64,000 nucleotides of DNA from Domibacillus mangrovi (GCF_001906925.1 NZ_MRWQ01000022.1:1-64000), one strand, 5' to 3'; shown: positions 1 through 9,016, counted from the first letter of the stretch. Notes: a model not told the origin generated them from the sequence alone. Made by a program: numbers and translations.

Positions 1-1
1 T

Positions 2-571
2 CAGCGTATTTATGCACATGAAGAGGTCTATGAGGCATTTGTTGGGAAATTTGCCGAGGCAGCGAAACAGCTGAAAGTGGGCGATCCGTTTGATCCGGAG
101 ACGTATATTTCCGCGATGATCACAAAAAGAGAAACAGAACGCATTGCCGAATGGGTAGAAGAAACGAAAAACAGTGAAGCTGAAATTGCGGCGGGCGGAA
201 ACTTGACAAACGGTGTCTTCGAACCGACGATTATTACAAATGCTCATCATGAGTTAAATGTATCTTGCAGTGAAGCGTTTGCGCCGATTGTCGTGGTCAA
301 TAAAATCAGCTCTGTAGAAGAAGCGGTCGCTGAAGTGAATCACTCTAAGTTCGGCCTTCAGGCAGGGATTTACACAGAAAACATTACACATGCGCTTTAT
401 GCGGCGAAACATCTTCATGTCGGCGGCGTGATCATTAATGACGTGCCGACCTATCGTGTCGATCACATGCCATACGGCGGTGTGAAAGAAAGCGGTACAG
501 GACGTGAAGGCCTGAAATATGCCGTCGAAGAAATGACAGAATTAAAGCTTATTGTTTGGAACCAGAACTAA
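2..571 (+). CDS. Aldehyde dehydrogenase family protein, C-terminal part
   Basis: The reading frame is open from base 2, so the gene begins upstream of the window; the last 189 residues are present. They match the C-terminal half of NAD(P)-dependent aldehyde dehydrogenases: the stretch after the catalytic Cys (QRIYAHEEVYEAF), an FAPIVVV segment, and the terminal YGGVKESGTGREGLKYAVEEM signature. The catalytic Cys itself lies just outside. The next gene starts 18 bp downstream, so the two are probably co-transcribed. The neighbours (D-malate/tartrate dehydrogenase-like and BCCT transporter) would fit oxidation of an aldehyde from a quaternary amine, for example malic semialdehyde from carnitine. 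That substrate is inferred from context only; other aldehydes are possible. Confidence 0.88.
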   Translation, partial: QRIYAHEEVYEAFVGKFAEAAKQLKVGDPFDPETYISAMITKRETERIAEWVEETKNSEAEIAAGGNLTNGVFEPTIITNAHHELNVSCSEAFAPIVVVNKISSVEEAVAEVNHSKFGLQAGIYTENITHALYAAKHLHVGGVIINDVPTYRVDHMPYGGVKESGTGREGLKYAVEEMTELKLIVWNQN

Positions 572-589
572 AGAATTGAGGGGAAAGTT

Positions 590-1506
590 GTGAAACCATA
601 TAACATTGCCGTCATCGCAGGAGATGGAATCGGCCCTGAAGTCATCAACGAAGGTATCAACGTATTAAACACAATCAGTACAATCAATCCTGAATCCGAA
701 AAAGTTTTGACCAGTACGTGAATATCCGCCCGGTTACACTGATCAAAGGGGCGCATTGTCCACTTTCCGATGTACAGCGTGAAGAGGTAGACATGCTGTT
801 CATCCGGGAAAACAGTGAAGGAGAATATTCTGGTGCCGGTGACTGGCTATTCAAAGGAAAAGAGAACGAAGTTGTCCTTCAAACTAGTGTGTTTTCACGA
901 AAAGGCACCGAGCGCATTATCCGCTATGCCTTTGAAACAGCCAAAAAGCAAGGGAAGACGTTAACGAGTATTAGTAAGGCCAATGCACTGAATTATTCAA
1001 TGGTATTCTGGGACCAAGTATTTGAAGAAGTAGGCAAGGAATACCCGGAAGTTCAGACAGCGTCTTATCTGGTCGATGCCGCAGCTATGTTAATGATTAA
1101 AGACCCGAAACGATTCGAAGTGGTCGTCACATCCAACTTGTTTGGGGATATCTTAACGGATCTTGGGGCTGCACTGGCCGGTGGGATCGGTCTGGCCGCA
1201 GGTGCGAACATTAATCCTGAAAGAGAGTATCCGTCCATGTTTGAACCGATTCACGGCTCTGCCCCCGATATTGCGGGGCAAGGCAAAGCGAATCCGCTGG
1301 CCTCCATTTGGTCTGCTAGTCAAATGCTTGATTTCTTTGGATATGAGCAATATGGAAAAATGGTTTTGGAAGCGATCGAACAATTGCTTGTGGAAGGAAC
1401 GGTCTTAACACCGGATATGGGTGGGACAGCCACTACTTCAGAAGTAGGAAAACGAGTAAATGAGCTATTGGTTTCAATTGCCACTTCCAAAAGTGTGAAT
1501 AATTAA
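590..1506 (+). pseudogene. Tartrate/D-malate (isopropylmalate-type) dehydrogenase, broken by internal deletion
   Basis: A GTG start at 590 follows GAGGGG and gives KPYNIAVIAGDGIGPEVINE, the N-terminal motif of the isocitrate/isopropylmalate dehydrogenase family. This frame ends at a TGA near 719. From about 705, another frame resumes at FDQYVNIRPVTLIKGA and continues to 1506 with the metal/substrate region (NLFGDILTDLGAALAGG) and PIHGSAPDIAG. About 55-60 residues between the two parts are missing compared with YcsA/DmlA-type enzymes (about 350 aa), and the frame is shifted. The simplest reading is an internal deletion that destroyed the gene; an assembly error cannot be excluded. Intact relatives decarboxylate D-malate or tartrate with NAD. 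Confidence 0.8.
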
Positions 1507-1514
1507 GTAGAATA

Positions 1515-1560
1515 GGCTCAGTATCCATGAATGAAGCTCATTCAAGATGCTGAGTCTTTT
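1515..1560 (+). terminator. Rho-independent terminator
   Basis: The arms GGCTCAGTATC and GATGCTGAGTC (one G-T pair) flank a 20-nt loop and are followed by TTTT. It sits just after the dehydrogenase pseudogene and would end the aldehyde dehydrogenase transcript before the transporter gene. Confidence 0.65.
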
Positions 1561-1630
1561 GAAAAATATTTTTTTATTTTTTTTTGGAAATGATTGTCGA
1601 AAAAAGTCGAATTAATAGAGGAGCGATGGG

Positions 1631-3060
1631 ATGAAAAGATCCACGATAGACAAACAAATATTAAGTATTGCGCTTGTGATGGTTGGACTGTTGACGATTC
1701 CGATATTAATTAACCCGGAAAAAGGAACCTCGTTTTTGCAAAGTGTTTTAAATGTCATTACGAAAAACTTCGGACCGTTTTACTTATGGGCGTGTTTAGC
1801 CATTTTCGGTTTTTTACTCTGGCTGGCCTTCAGCCGCTATGGAAACATCAAACTGGGCACTACCAAACCGGAATTTTCAACGTTCAGCTGGCTGGCCCTC
1901 ATTTTTACAGCCGGCATCGGATCAGGTATTATGTATTGGGGAATTATTGAGTGGTCCTTTTATTATACGGATCCGCCTTTTGCGCAGGAACCTCAAAGCC
2001 TTGGAGCGGCCGATTATGCATCAACGTATGGCATGTTCCATTGGGGATTTTCAGCTTGGGCGATTTACTGCCTGCCATCCATTCCGATTGCTTATGCTCT
2101 TCATATCCGTAAATACGACTCGGTTCGTTTAAGTACAGCCTGCCGGGGCATCATCGGTGACCATGCAGATGGGATTCTTGGGAAAATCATTGATGTTTGT
2201 TTTATGTTTGGATTAATTGGTGGAGTCGGCACGTCACTTGCACTTGGAACGCCGTTATTGGCAGAAGGACTGCATAGCGTATTCGGTTTCGAGAAAACGC
2301 TTACACTGAACTTGAGTATTGTCTTGGCGTTAACGGTCTTTTTCTCCATCTGTTTGTATTTTGGCTTGAAACGAGGATTGAAGCTTCTAAGCGACTGGAA
2401 CTTGTATTTATACTTTGGACTACATTGTTTTACTGGGGATGGTGGTTTTCCTATGCGCCGTTTACCGGCATGTTCGCGGCTCGTATTTCAAAAGGAAGAA
2501 CGATTCGCCAACTCATATTAGGCCAATTATTGGGCGGAACATTGGGCTGCTGGCTTGCTTTTGCGATTTTTGGCAACACTGGCATGTTCATGGAGCTGAA
2601 TCATATCGTGCCCGTACTGGATATTTTAAATAAAGACGGTGCACCGGCTGCGATTTTAGCTACGTTAAAAGCGCTTCCACTAGGTGGCGTCATCATGGTG
2701 ATTTATTTACTTGTGGCCGCTATATTCCTTGCGACAACCGTCAATTCGGGTGCATATACCTTAGCAGACGTCGCCTCTAAAAACTTGAAAGAGGGCGAGG
2801 AGCCTGCACGCTGGTATCGCGTATTTTGGGGAATGATTTTAACAAGTATTGCCCTTGTTTTAATGTACGGAGACGGCCTCGCTGCTCTTCAAACGCTCGC
2901 TATTATCACGGCCCTGCCGCTCGTTTTTATTATGGGGCTGATGGTAGCCTCGTTCATGAAGTGGCTGCGTGAAGACTATGGGACACCCCCGCCGCAGTAT
3001 ATGGAAAGCCCAAAAGAAGAACGGATTGAAATGGAACCCATTGATACGAAAGCACAATAA
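1631..3060 (+). pseudogene. BCCT-family betaine/carnitine/choline transporter, broken by internal deletion
   Basis: An ATG at 1631 with a GAGGAG site opens a frame of multiple membrane segments, including GIGSGIMYWGIIEW, the substrate-site motif of BCCT carriers. After LKRGLKLLSDWNLYLYFG (about 2418) the family's next 50-60 residues are absent. The protein resumes in another frame at LFYWGWWFSYAPFTGMFAAR and runs to 3060, ending in a charged tail. The transporter (about 500-530 aa in the family) is therefore interrupted by an out-of-frame internal deletion, as is the upstream dehydrogenase. Intact members carry betaine, choline or carnitine using Na+/H+ gradients or exchange. A downstream fragment with a TTG start could still be translated but would not be a working carrier. 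Confidence 0.82.
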
Positions 3061-3086
3061 AAGAAAGACAAAAACAGATTAAGATT

Positions 3087-3132
3087 AAAAGGACTGACTC
3101 AAAAGCATTGCTTTTGAGTCAGTCCTTTTAAT
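3087..3132 (+). terminator. Strong terminator after the BCCT gene
   Basis: A nearly perfect hairpin (arm AAAAGGACTGACTCAAAAGC, loop ATT, complementary arm) is followed by an A/T tail. It should end transcription from the BCCT transporter region. Confidence 0.8.
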
Positions 3133-3140
3133 ATATAGGA

Positions 3141-3280
3141 AAACTGCCTAAAGAAGGGGCCATTTTGATCATTACATCTCCATATATAATGGTAAAGCGC
3201 CTGATAATACGGCTAGGTTTGTAGAATGGATCGATCAGATGGAAGCTGGAGAGTTCAGAAGAGTGAAGTACGTTGTTTTT
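3141..3280 (+). pseudogene. Relic of P450/NADPH-reductase flavodoxin domain (CYP102-like)
   Basis: Translation of 3141-3185 gives KLPKEGAILIITSPY and, after a 2-nt insertion, 3188-3280 gives NGKAPDNTARFVEWIDQM followed by EAGEFRRVKYVVF. This matches the flavodoxin-like reductase segment of self-sufficient P450s such as CypD/CypB and P450 BM3 (LPREGAVLIVTASYNGHPPDN). The flanking parts of that roughly 1,050-aa protein are gone, and GCGDKNW, which should follow, is absent. It is a short, dead remnant of a lost fatty-acid hydroxylase gene. The rest of 3281-3626 holds no gene I can recognise. Confidence 0.7.
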
Positions 3281-3626
3281 AAAAGGTTCTTCAAAAACGT
3301 CTTACGCTGCTTGATTTACTTGAGCAATATCTGGCTTGTGGATAGCCATTTGATCGGTTCATTGAGCTTCTTCTATCGTTAAAAGCCTGATATTTTTCCA
3401 TTTTACCTAAAATGTTTTCAGATTCTTTAAGTATGACAGTAGGAGTTATATGTGAACTGGTATGGAGTAAACCCAGGAAATACAAGGGAGTTGCATCAAA
3501 TTATATAATTGACAGCAAATATTAGCTATGATAAAATTATTTTGAATTAAAGATATATTAATTAAAGATATATTGATAAAAAGACAAACATAGGTACAAA
3601 TTAAGGATTAATGGGAGGATTATAAA

Positions 3627-4604
3627 ATGAGCAAATTAAAAGGAATCCATCATGTAACGGCGATTACAAGCAGTGCAGAAAAGAACTATGAATTTTTTAC
3701 CTATGTGTTAGGGATGCGTTTAATAAAGAAAACCGTTAACCAAGATGACATCCAAACGTATCACTTATTTTTTGCGGACGATACAGGCAGTGCAGGTACA
3801 GATATGACATTCTTCGACTTCCCGGGCATTTCAAAAGGTGTCCATGGCACAAATGAGATATCTAAAACATCTTTCCGTGTACCGAGTGATGAAGCAATAG
3901 AGTATTGGTTAAAACGTTTTGAACGTCTAAATGTAAAGCATACAGGAATTAAAGAACAATTTGGTAAAAAGACCCTTTCTTTTGTTGATTTTGATGATCA
4001 ACAATACCAATTGATTTCAGATGAAAACAATGAAGGTGTTGCGGCTGGTACACCGTGGCAAAAAGGGCCGATACCTCTACATTATGCGATTACAGGATTA
4101 GGACCTGTGTTTATTCGGATCGCTGAATTTGATTACTTTAAAGAAATGCTGGAAAAGGTTCTCTTATTTAAAGAAATAGATAAGTCCGGTTCCTTTCATT
4201 TATTTGAAGTAGGTGAAGGGGGAAATGGTGCGCAAGTCGTGGTAGAAAAAAATGAGATACTGCCTAAGGCACGACAAGGGTTTGGCACGGTTCACCATGT
4301 AGCATTCCGTGTTGAAGATCGTTCTATTTTAGAAGAATGGATCAAACGGATGCAAAGTTTCGGATTTCAAACGTCTGGTTATGTCAATCGTCACTTTTTC
4401 GAGTCATTATATGCAAGAGTGGCTCCGCAAATTTTATTTGAATTTGCAACAGATGGTCCAGGATTTATGAGCGATGAATCGTATGAAACACTTGGAGAAA
4501 AATTATCGTTGCCGCCATTTTTAGAACCAAAACGGGAAGAAATTGAAAAATTAGTACGCCCGATTGATACCGTCAGAAGCACGAAAGCATTTATGAAAGA
4601 ATAG
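3627..4604 (+). CDS. mhqO: Ring-cleaving dioxygenase of the MhqO/MhqA/MhqE type
   Basis: This 325-aa protein begins at an ATG with GGGAGG upstream. It contains two glyoxalase/vicinal-oxygen-chelate modules: MSKLKGIHHVTAITSSAEKN at the N-terminus and VHHVAFRV near residue 225, both with the metal-binding His typical of extradiol-type enzymes. A Glu-bearing LFEFATDGPGF follows. In Bacillus subtilis the homologues MhqA, MhqE and MhqO form part of the MhqR regulon and help remove quinones and aromatic electrophiles. No MhqR gene is seen here, and the gene stands alone with an AT-rich upstream region. The family is certain; the exact substrate and which paralogue it matches are not. Confidence 0.85.
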   Translation: MSKLKGIHHVTAITSSAEKNYEFFTYVLGMRLIKKTVNQDDIQTYHLFFADDTGSAGTDMTFFDFPGISKGVHGTNEISKTSFRVPSDEAIEYWLKRFERLNVKHTGIKEQFGKKTLSFVDFDDQQYQLISDENNEGVAAGTPWQKGPIPLHYAITGLGPVFIRIAEFDYFKEMLEKVLLFKEIDKSGSFHLFEVGEGGNGAQVVVEKNEILPKARQGFGTVHHVAFRVEDRSILEEWIKRMQSFGFQTSGYVNRHFFESLYARVAPQILFEFATDGPGFMSDESYETLGEKLSLPPFLEPKREEIEKLVRPIDTVRSTKAFMKE

Positions 4605-4714
4605 AGCGAAAAAGTTTGGTGAGGATTGACTGCTTCTAAAAAGAATCTGCACACTTCACTCACCTCGCATTCTTTAAATATCCAAAAGTTTATCGCAGAT
4701 TCACTTTATTAAAT

Positions 4715-4750
4715 AAAAAGAGTAAGCCCTAATTATTAGGACTTACTTTT
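4715..4750. terminator. Bidirectional terminator between convergent genes
   Basis: The hairpin arms are AAAAAGAGTAAGCCCTAAT and ATTAGGACTTACTTTTT, with an A-run on one side and a T-run on the other. It lies between the mhqO-like gene (+) and the small DUF3918-like gene (-) and can serve both. Confidence 0.7.
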
Positions 4751-4752
4751 TG

Positions 4753-4911
4753 TCATACTAGTGGAGGCGACTTTTGTTCTGCAGACTTGCCTTTTGAGCT
4801 CATGCCCATTCCTTTGAACTGATTCATTAGTTTTGTACGGGATTTTTCATTTCGAAGGAGATAAGCAGCTCCAAGTGCCAGTGTTGTCATCATTGTTTTG
4901 TTACCGACCAT
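4753..4911 (-). CDS. Small DUF3918-like protein (52 aa)
   Basis: This gene is too short for a usual ORF cutoff. On the minus strand an AAGGAGCG site precedes an ATG at 4911, and the 52-aa product begins MVGNKTMMTTLALGAAYLLR followed by NEKSRTKLMNQF. A short N-terminal hydrophobic Ala/Gly segment followed by a basic RNxxSRxKLMNQF helix is the pattern of the small Bacillus DUF3918 (YrzQ-like) proteins, which have no known function. The C-terminus is a polar tail with Ser and Lys. Termination is provided by the shared hairpin at 4715-4750. Confidence rests on the good ribosome binding site and the family-like pattern. Confidence 0.7.
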   Translation of the reverse strand: MVGNKTMMTTLALGAAYLLRNEKSRTKLMNQFKGMGMSSKGKSAEQKSPPLV

Positions 4912-5078
4912 TACACGCACGCTCCTTTTTATTAAGGTTTACTCCTACATCATTCCCACTTGATTATAAAATAAACAAGGAGGAACATAAAACGTTCACT
5001 CGCCGTTGCTTATCTTTAATGAGTATGATGCCAAAGGAACAAAAATCTTTTCAATATACGGGTTCTTTCACGATCCAC

Positions 5079-5492
5079 TTAATGTAAATAATCGATGATC
5101 CGTTTGACAGCCTGTTCACCAGCGTCTTCCCATTTGTTTTTATTTTTTATTTGTCCGTCTGTATCGAGAGGATCTTGGAATTGGTTAAAGCTAGAGGTGA
5201 GTAATGAACTTTGATCGTTGTCCAAACCAATATTGATGACGTGCTTGATGACAATGGGTGTTTGAAACTCAATTGAAGCATCGTACTCATCGAGTGCTCC
5301 ATTTAACACACGGAAAGGGATTCTTAAATAAATGGTCTCGCCCCCATCACGGGATAAAATGGAATCAAAGCTCCCTTGATCATAACCCCAATTTCCTCCT
5401 AAATCATACCCGAGCGGTTTAAGCGTATCCTGTATATCACCAAAGTAAGCTTTTTTTCCTTCAATATCTGTTTGTAACTTCAGCACATTCAT
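5079..5492 (-). CDS. yugN: YugN-like family protein
   Basis: A 137-aa soluble protein with an ATG at 5492 and an AAGGAG site. It resembles Bacillus YugN: LKPLGYDLGGNWGYDQGSFD near the start, an LRIPFRVLNGALDE segment in the middle, and a C-terminal FNQFQDPLDTDGQ followed by a Lys-rich helix. The length fits the family (about 130-140 aa). No enzymatic function is established for YugN. It is monocistronic here, with a small DUF3918-like gene downstream on the same strand about 170 bp away. Confidence 0.8.
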   Translation of the reverse strand: MNVLKLQTDIEGKKAYFGDIQDTLKPLGYDLGGNWGYDQGSFDSILSRDGGETIYLRIPFRVLNGALDEYDASIEFQTPIVIKHVINIGLDNDQSSLLTSSFNQFQDPLDTDGQIKNKNKWEDAGEQAVKRIIDYLH

Positions 5493-6250
5493 TCACTCCT
5501 TTTAAATAGTCAGTAACTATCCTTCACTAAAAATAGAACTAAAATACGTAAGCAGGAATTAAATTTTTTCCTAAAAATAGTTCCTATTTAAAAGAGTACG
5601 TTTTATATCGTAAGCTGATGGATGTTCATGAAGGCTCTGAAGGAACCTTTTTTCTTTCTGATACTATTCAAAAAACCTTAGAAAGAACAAGATAAGGGCA
5701 GCCATTATGAAGATGAATTAACTGTATTGAATCTTGTTCTTTTAATTGCTGCCGATGCAGCTCTGCTTGATCACTCATTTGTATAACAAACAGAGGAAAT
5801 AACAGGAATCCGCAAAAGCATACTGATCAGAGAAAAGAAAAAATGGCTCGTTAAACACCACTAAGAAAATAACACCAGGCATCAACAAAAAATAATAAAA
5901 AAAGATTTTTTGAAACGCCAATCAATTTGAATTTAACGAGATCTTAAGAAACGATCTTCATTTAAATGCATCACATGTTTTGGGTTATCTGTGAACGATA
6001 CTTCGGTTTCCTAAGCAATATCATCAGCGTCCTGTTTAAAAGTCGGAATGTTAAGAAATATAGTGACGAAAACAATACCTATATAAATAGAAGAAACACG
6101 TCAAAAAAGAGCATCTGCTTGGGAGAAAACAGATGCTCTTTTAACAAAAGGGGAAATAGTATTTTATGAATATGGCATTTTATACGAGTTAATCATTTCT
6201 AAAGTAATGAAAAGGAGGTATTTTTTCGGTAAAAATCAAATACGATTTCA
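5493..6250. other. Gene-free stretch with decayed sequence
   Basis: I see no intact gene in these 758 bases. Short open stretches (for example around 5590-5695 on the plus strand) look like remnants but match nothing I recognise. A hairpin terminator lies at 6105-6142. A GGAGG-like site near 6211 has no start codon at a suitable distance. The rest is AT-rich and probably decayed. Confidence 0.5.
6105..6142. terminator. Hairpin terminator
   Basis: The arms AAAAGAGCATCTG and CAGATGCTCTTTT are perfectly complementary around a 12-nt loop, with A-runs and T-runs at the two ends. It could end a plus-strand transcript from the relic region or the minus-strand kinase transcript. Confidence 0.6.
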
Positions 6251-7342
6251 TCACGAAAACTGCTTTACTATTTCATGAATTTTTTCAAGTTTTAGAAATG
6301 ATGATATAGATTCTTCAGTTTGGAGGGTCAGAGCAGCACCAGCAAGTCCTAATTGACAAGCATTAAATAGCGATTCTTCGTTCATGATTCCAAATATTAC
6401 ACATGAAGCAAATGCGTCACCAGCACCTGTGACATCAACAACATCCGTTTTGAAAGAAGGCAAATGCCCAGATTCCTCTGGAGAAAAATAATAAACCCCC
6501 TGATCACCAAGTGTGATAATAACTTTTTGAACGCCACGCTGTCTAATTTTCTCACAGGCTAATTGACAGTCCTTGATTGAGACGATTTCCATTTCAGCAA
6601 GCATCTCTGCTTCTTCCCGGTTAGGGATCAGTAGTTCTACACCATCAAGACGAAAAGGAAGTTTTCGTGCCTTGGCTGAAGATACAGGGTCAATGTATAA
6701 AGGAATGTTTTCATCGCTGCAGCGTTTAATTAAATAGCTGATACATTCCTTAGGAATATTCGTATCCAAAAAAACAGCTTGTGAGGCAACAATATAGGAC
6801 CATTTTTCCTCAAACATGGAAGTTGATATTTTTTCGTATATATTCATATCAGCCATTGAGACAATACTTTCACCATTCGTATCCAATAAGGTGGTAAAAG
6901 TCCCTGTCCGTTCTGTTGGCAACACCCATACTTGGCTAACATCCACTCCTTGACTTTTCGTTTCCTTCAGTATCCAGTTACCCTCTTTGTCGTCTCCGAC
7001 ACAAGTCATAAGAGAAGTGCTACAGCCGAGTCGACTTAAATTTTCGGCAAAGTTGCGTGCTACACCGCCACAGGTTTCAGTAATTTTTACTGGATTGGAT
7101 GAATATAGACGCACCTTTTGATTTGTTCGCGCTTTTCGGTCGGTGTTTGCCCCTCCGATACATACGATCGACGATTCTTCTCGGAGAATATAGCCACGTC
7201 CTTTGATTTCACCGCGTCTTGTCAGGTTAGCAATATAATTAGCAACCGCAGGTCGTGATAACCCAACTTTACTTGATAATTCCTGCTGTGAAATGAAAGG
7301 ATTCATTTTTATGTAATTTAAAATTTGATTCTCTTTATCCAT
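6251..7342 (-). CDS. Winged-helix/PfkB carbohydrate or pseudouridine kinase
   Basis: A 363-aa protein starting at an ATG at 7342. Residues 1-55 form a winged-helix DNA-binding domain (ILNYIKMNPFISQQELSSKV). From about residue 60 a PfkB/ribokinase fold follows: CIGGANTDRK, the GGVARNFAENLSRLG substrate motif, and DVVDVTGAGDAF carrying the catalytic Asp near the C-terminus. This fusion is typical of pseudouridine kinases (PsuK, YeiC) and related nucleoside kinases. The close homologue at 9371 sits beside psuG, so this copy may act on pseudouridine or a similar nucleoside and may regulate transcription. A TAAAC-N4-GTTTA dyad lies 20-35 bp upstream of the start. It has no psuG neighbour, so its substrate is open. 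Confidence 0.85.
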   Translation of the reverse strand: MDKENQILNYIKMNPFISQQELSSKVGLSRPAVANYIANLTRRGEIKGRGYILREESSIVCIGGANTDRKARTNQKVRLYSSNPVKITETCGGVARNFAENLSRLGCSTSLMTCVGDDKEGNWILKETKSQGVDVSQVWVLPTERTGTFTTLLDTNGESIVSMADMNIYEKISTSMFEEKWSYIVASQAVFLDTNIPKECISYLIKRCSDENIPLYIDPVSSAKARKLPFRLDGVELLIPNREEAEMLAEMEIVSIKDCQLACEKIRQRGVQKVIITLGDQGVYYFSPEESGHLPSFKTDVVDVTGAGDAFASCVIFGIMNEESLFNACQLGLAGAALTLQTEESISSFLKLEKIHEIVKQFS

Positions 7343-7361
7343 GAAACAACCTCATTTCTCC

Positions 7362-7377
7362 TTAAACAATAGTTTAA
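7362..7377. promoter_or_regulatory. Candidate operator upstream of the minus-strand HTH-PfkB gene
   Basis: The perfect dyad TTAAACAATAGTTTAA lies 20-35 bp before the kinase start and next to a TATACT -10-like box on the minus strand (7376-7381). The same core, TAAAC-N4-GTTTA, occurs before the psuK-like gene at 9340-9353. A near-cre sequence, TGTAAACGCTTAAT, lies at 7393-7406 (one or two mismatches). Confidence 0.5.
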
Positions 7378-7644
7378 AGTATAATCAAATGTTTGTAAAC
7401 GCTTAATTGTATAATCCAATTTTGAAAGTATTCTTATAGATTAGTTATAACAATAACTTTTTCTTTCTGTTTGTTTATAAAGATAGCCGATATTTCGTAT
7501 GCTAAGTAAATATCGGCTATCTTTATGTCAAAATTGCTTTCAGGTTAATTCATACTCTTGAGCCATCTCTTTTCTATGCTTTCAATTCAAATAAAACTGC
7601 TCCTTTTGTGCTGAAATCCCGCTTTAGTTATAAAAATGAAAATT

Positions 7645-7852
7645 TTTATCCCGCAATAACGAGCAAGTAAGACCCCGCTTCAAGCCGTTGAAAAGAAAAG
7701 GAGGATAAACTGCCCGTAAAAGCCCGATTGGTTCGGGCCGGCCGAAGCCGGTCACTCAAGTATTGCCGCAGGACGCGGCGCTCTTTACCTGAGTTCCTTT
7801 TTATTCAGCGGGGGATGAAAGAAAATCCCCGCTGATGGCAGATTCACTTTAT
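7645..7852. repeat. Structured interspersed repeat, copy A
   Basis: About 200 nt shared with 25076-25355 and 36206-36408. Common blocks include AGCCCGATTGGTTCGGGC, a CGGCCGAAGCCG hairpin, GTCACTCA followed by GTATTGCCGC, and TTCACTTTAT at the right end. Copy A keeps the right-hand hairpin (CAGCGGGGGAT / ATCCCCGCTG) and the GCCGCAGGACGCGGC loop block, but lacks part of the left-hand stem. It is much more GC-rich than its surroundings and carries no ORF of note. It sits between the kinase and the DMT transporter. Confidence 0.85.
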
Positions 7853-7897
7853 ATGATTCTCATTACTAGTGACAGATAAATTATACGTGATCTAAAT

Positions 7898-8025
7898 ATT
7901 ACAGACAGATGATATAGTCAATCCATTATAACCCAAAAAAAAATAGATTGTAAAAAAGTCTATCTGTAATTTATATTAGAGATTATGATTTTTTTGTTTC
8001 AGAAGAACTTTCAAAAATCATAATC
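7898..8025 (+). promoter_or_regulatory. Inverted repeats in the leader of the DMT transporter gene
   Basis: Two dyads lie in the 200 bases before the transporter. ATTACAGACAGA (7898-7909) pairs with TCTATCTGTAAT (7959-7970) with one mismatch. GATTATGATTTTT (7981-7993) pairs perfectly with AAAAATCATAATC (8013-8025). No U-tract directly follows the second hairpin, so it is not a plain terminator. It matches no riboswitch class that I recognise. Confidence 0.4.
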
Positions 8026-8065
8026 ATGATTTAATGCATAATTAAAAATTATAGGAGGAAGTAGA

Positions 8066-8974
8066 ATGATGAAGATGTATCTGTACCCCCTGTTGGTAGT
8101 TATAGCAGCTAGTAGTTATGGCGTAGTTTCAACGATCATAAAACTAGCAATGCATAGTGGTTTTTCGGTCTCTGAAGCAGTTACAAGTCAATTTTTTATC
8201 GGTTTTTGCATCGCGGTGTGTATGTTCTTGCTTACAAACAGAACAAAATTAAGCTTTAATGGAGTTAAAATTCTTATCTTTGCAGGCGTTTTAACAGGGT
8301 TGACAAATATTCTATATGGTCATTCTTTGAACTATTTACCTGCATCTTTGGCAGTTGTACTACTATTTCAATTTACATGGATAGGCATGTTGATTTCTTG
8401 TATAACAAAACGCCAACTTCCCAGTCGAATTGAATTTCTTTCTTTAATAATCTTGGTTATGGGAACCATACCAGCAGCTGGCTTGATTGATGTTGATTTA
8501 TCTCAAATACCTTTTCAAGGGTGGTTATGGGGGTTAGCGGCCGCTCTTTGTTATTCCCTATTTTTATTTGTTAACGGTAAGGCAACTACAAATATGACAA
8601 CCTCTAATCGGTTAGTAATTGTTTCTTTCACTGCTTTTATGATGACGGCTGTTTTTCAGTCTCCAGAAATTATTTGGAATGGGACTTTGTTTAACGAAGG
8701 ACTTTGGCTTTATGGTTTGGCATTGGGTTTATTTGGTATGATTATTCCAGTATACTTATTCACTATAGCAGTTCCTAAAGTTGGATTAGGTACGACATCA
8801 ATATTGAGTGCTATTGAATTGCCAATCGCGGTGATGGTGTCAGTCATGTTATTAAGTGAAACTGTTACTACGCTGCAAATAGTAGGTATAGTAACCATAA
8901 TTCTCGGTATGAGTTTACCAACACTGCTAAATAGAAGTATATTATTAAATAAAAATAAAGTTGCACAACAATAA
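8066..8974 (+). CDS. EamA/DMT superfamily transporter
   Basis: A 302-aa integral membrane protein with an AGGAGG site 7 nt before the ATG. It has about ten hydrophobic segments arranged as two EamA repeats (residues about 7-135 and 150-290). The second half contains LGLFGMIIPVYLFTIAVPKV and IELPIAVMVSVMLLSETVTT, a typical EamA motif in which Glu-Leu-Pro precedes the last pair of helices. Such proteins export or import metabolites; the substrate cannot be read from sequence. It lies between two HTH-PfkB kinase genes, so a role in nucleoside or sugar movement is possible but unproven. A terminator follows directly. Confidence 0.85.
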   Translation: MMKMYLYPLLVVIAASSYGVVSTIIKLAMHSGFSVSEAVTSQFFIGFCIAVCMFLLTNRTKLSFNGVKILIFAGVLTGLTNILYGHSLNYLPASLAVVLLFQFTWIGMLISCITKRQLPSRIEFLSLIILVMGTIPAAGLIDVDLSQIPFQGWLWGLAAALCYSLFLFVNGKATTNMTTSNRLVIVSFTAFMMTAVFQSPEIIWNGTLFNEGLWLYGLALGLFGMIIPVYLFTIAVPKVGLGTTSILSAIELPIAVMVSVMLLSETVTTLQIVGIVTIILGMSLPTLLNRSILLNKNKVAQQ

Positions 8975-9016
8975 GCAAAAAATAAATCTTATATGTAATG
9001 AAAATATTGCTGATAG

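Noticed and set aside
3291-3485. A 64-aa minus-strand ORF near the P450-reductase relic
   Set aside because: No ribosome binding site, and no match in any frame.
5966-6169. A 67-aa ORF spanning a terminator
   Set aside because: It reads through a clear hairpin terminator and has no ribosome binding site.
7600-7860. Repeat copy A as a tRNA or rRNA fragment
   Set aside because: The hairpins do not make a cloverleaf, and no rRNA signature is present; the same unit recurs near other genes.
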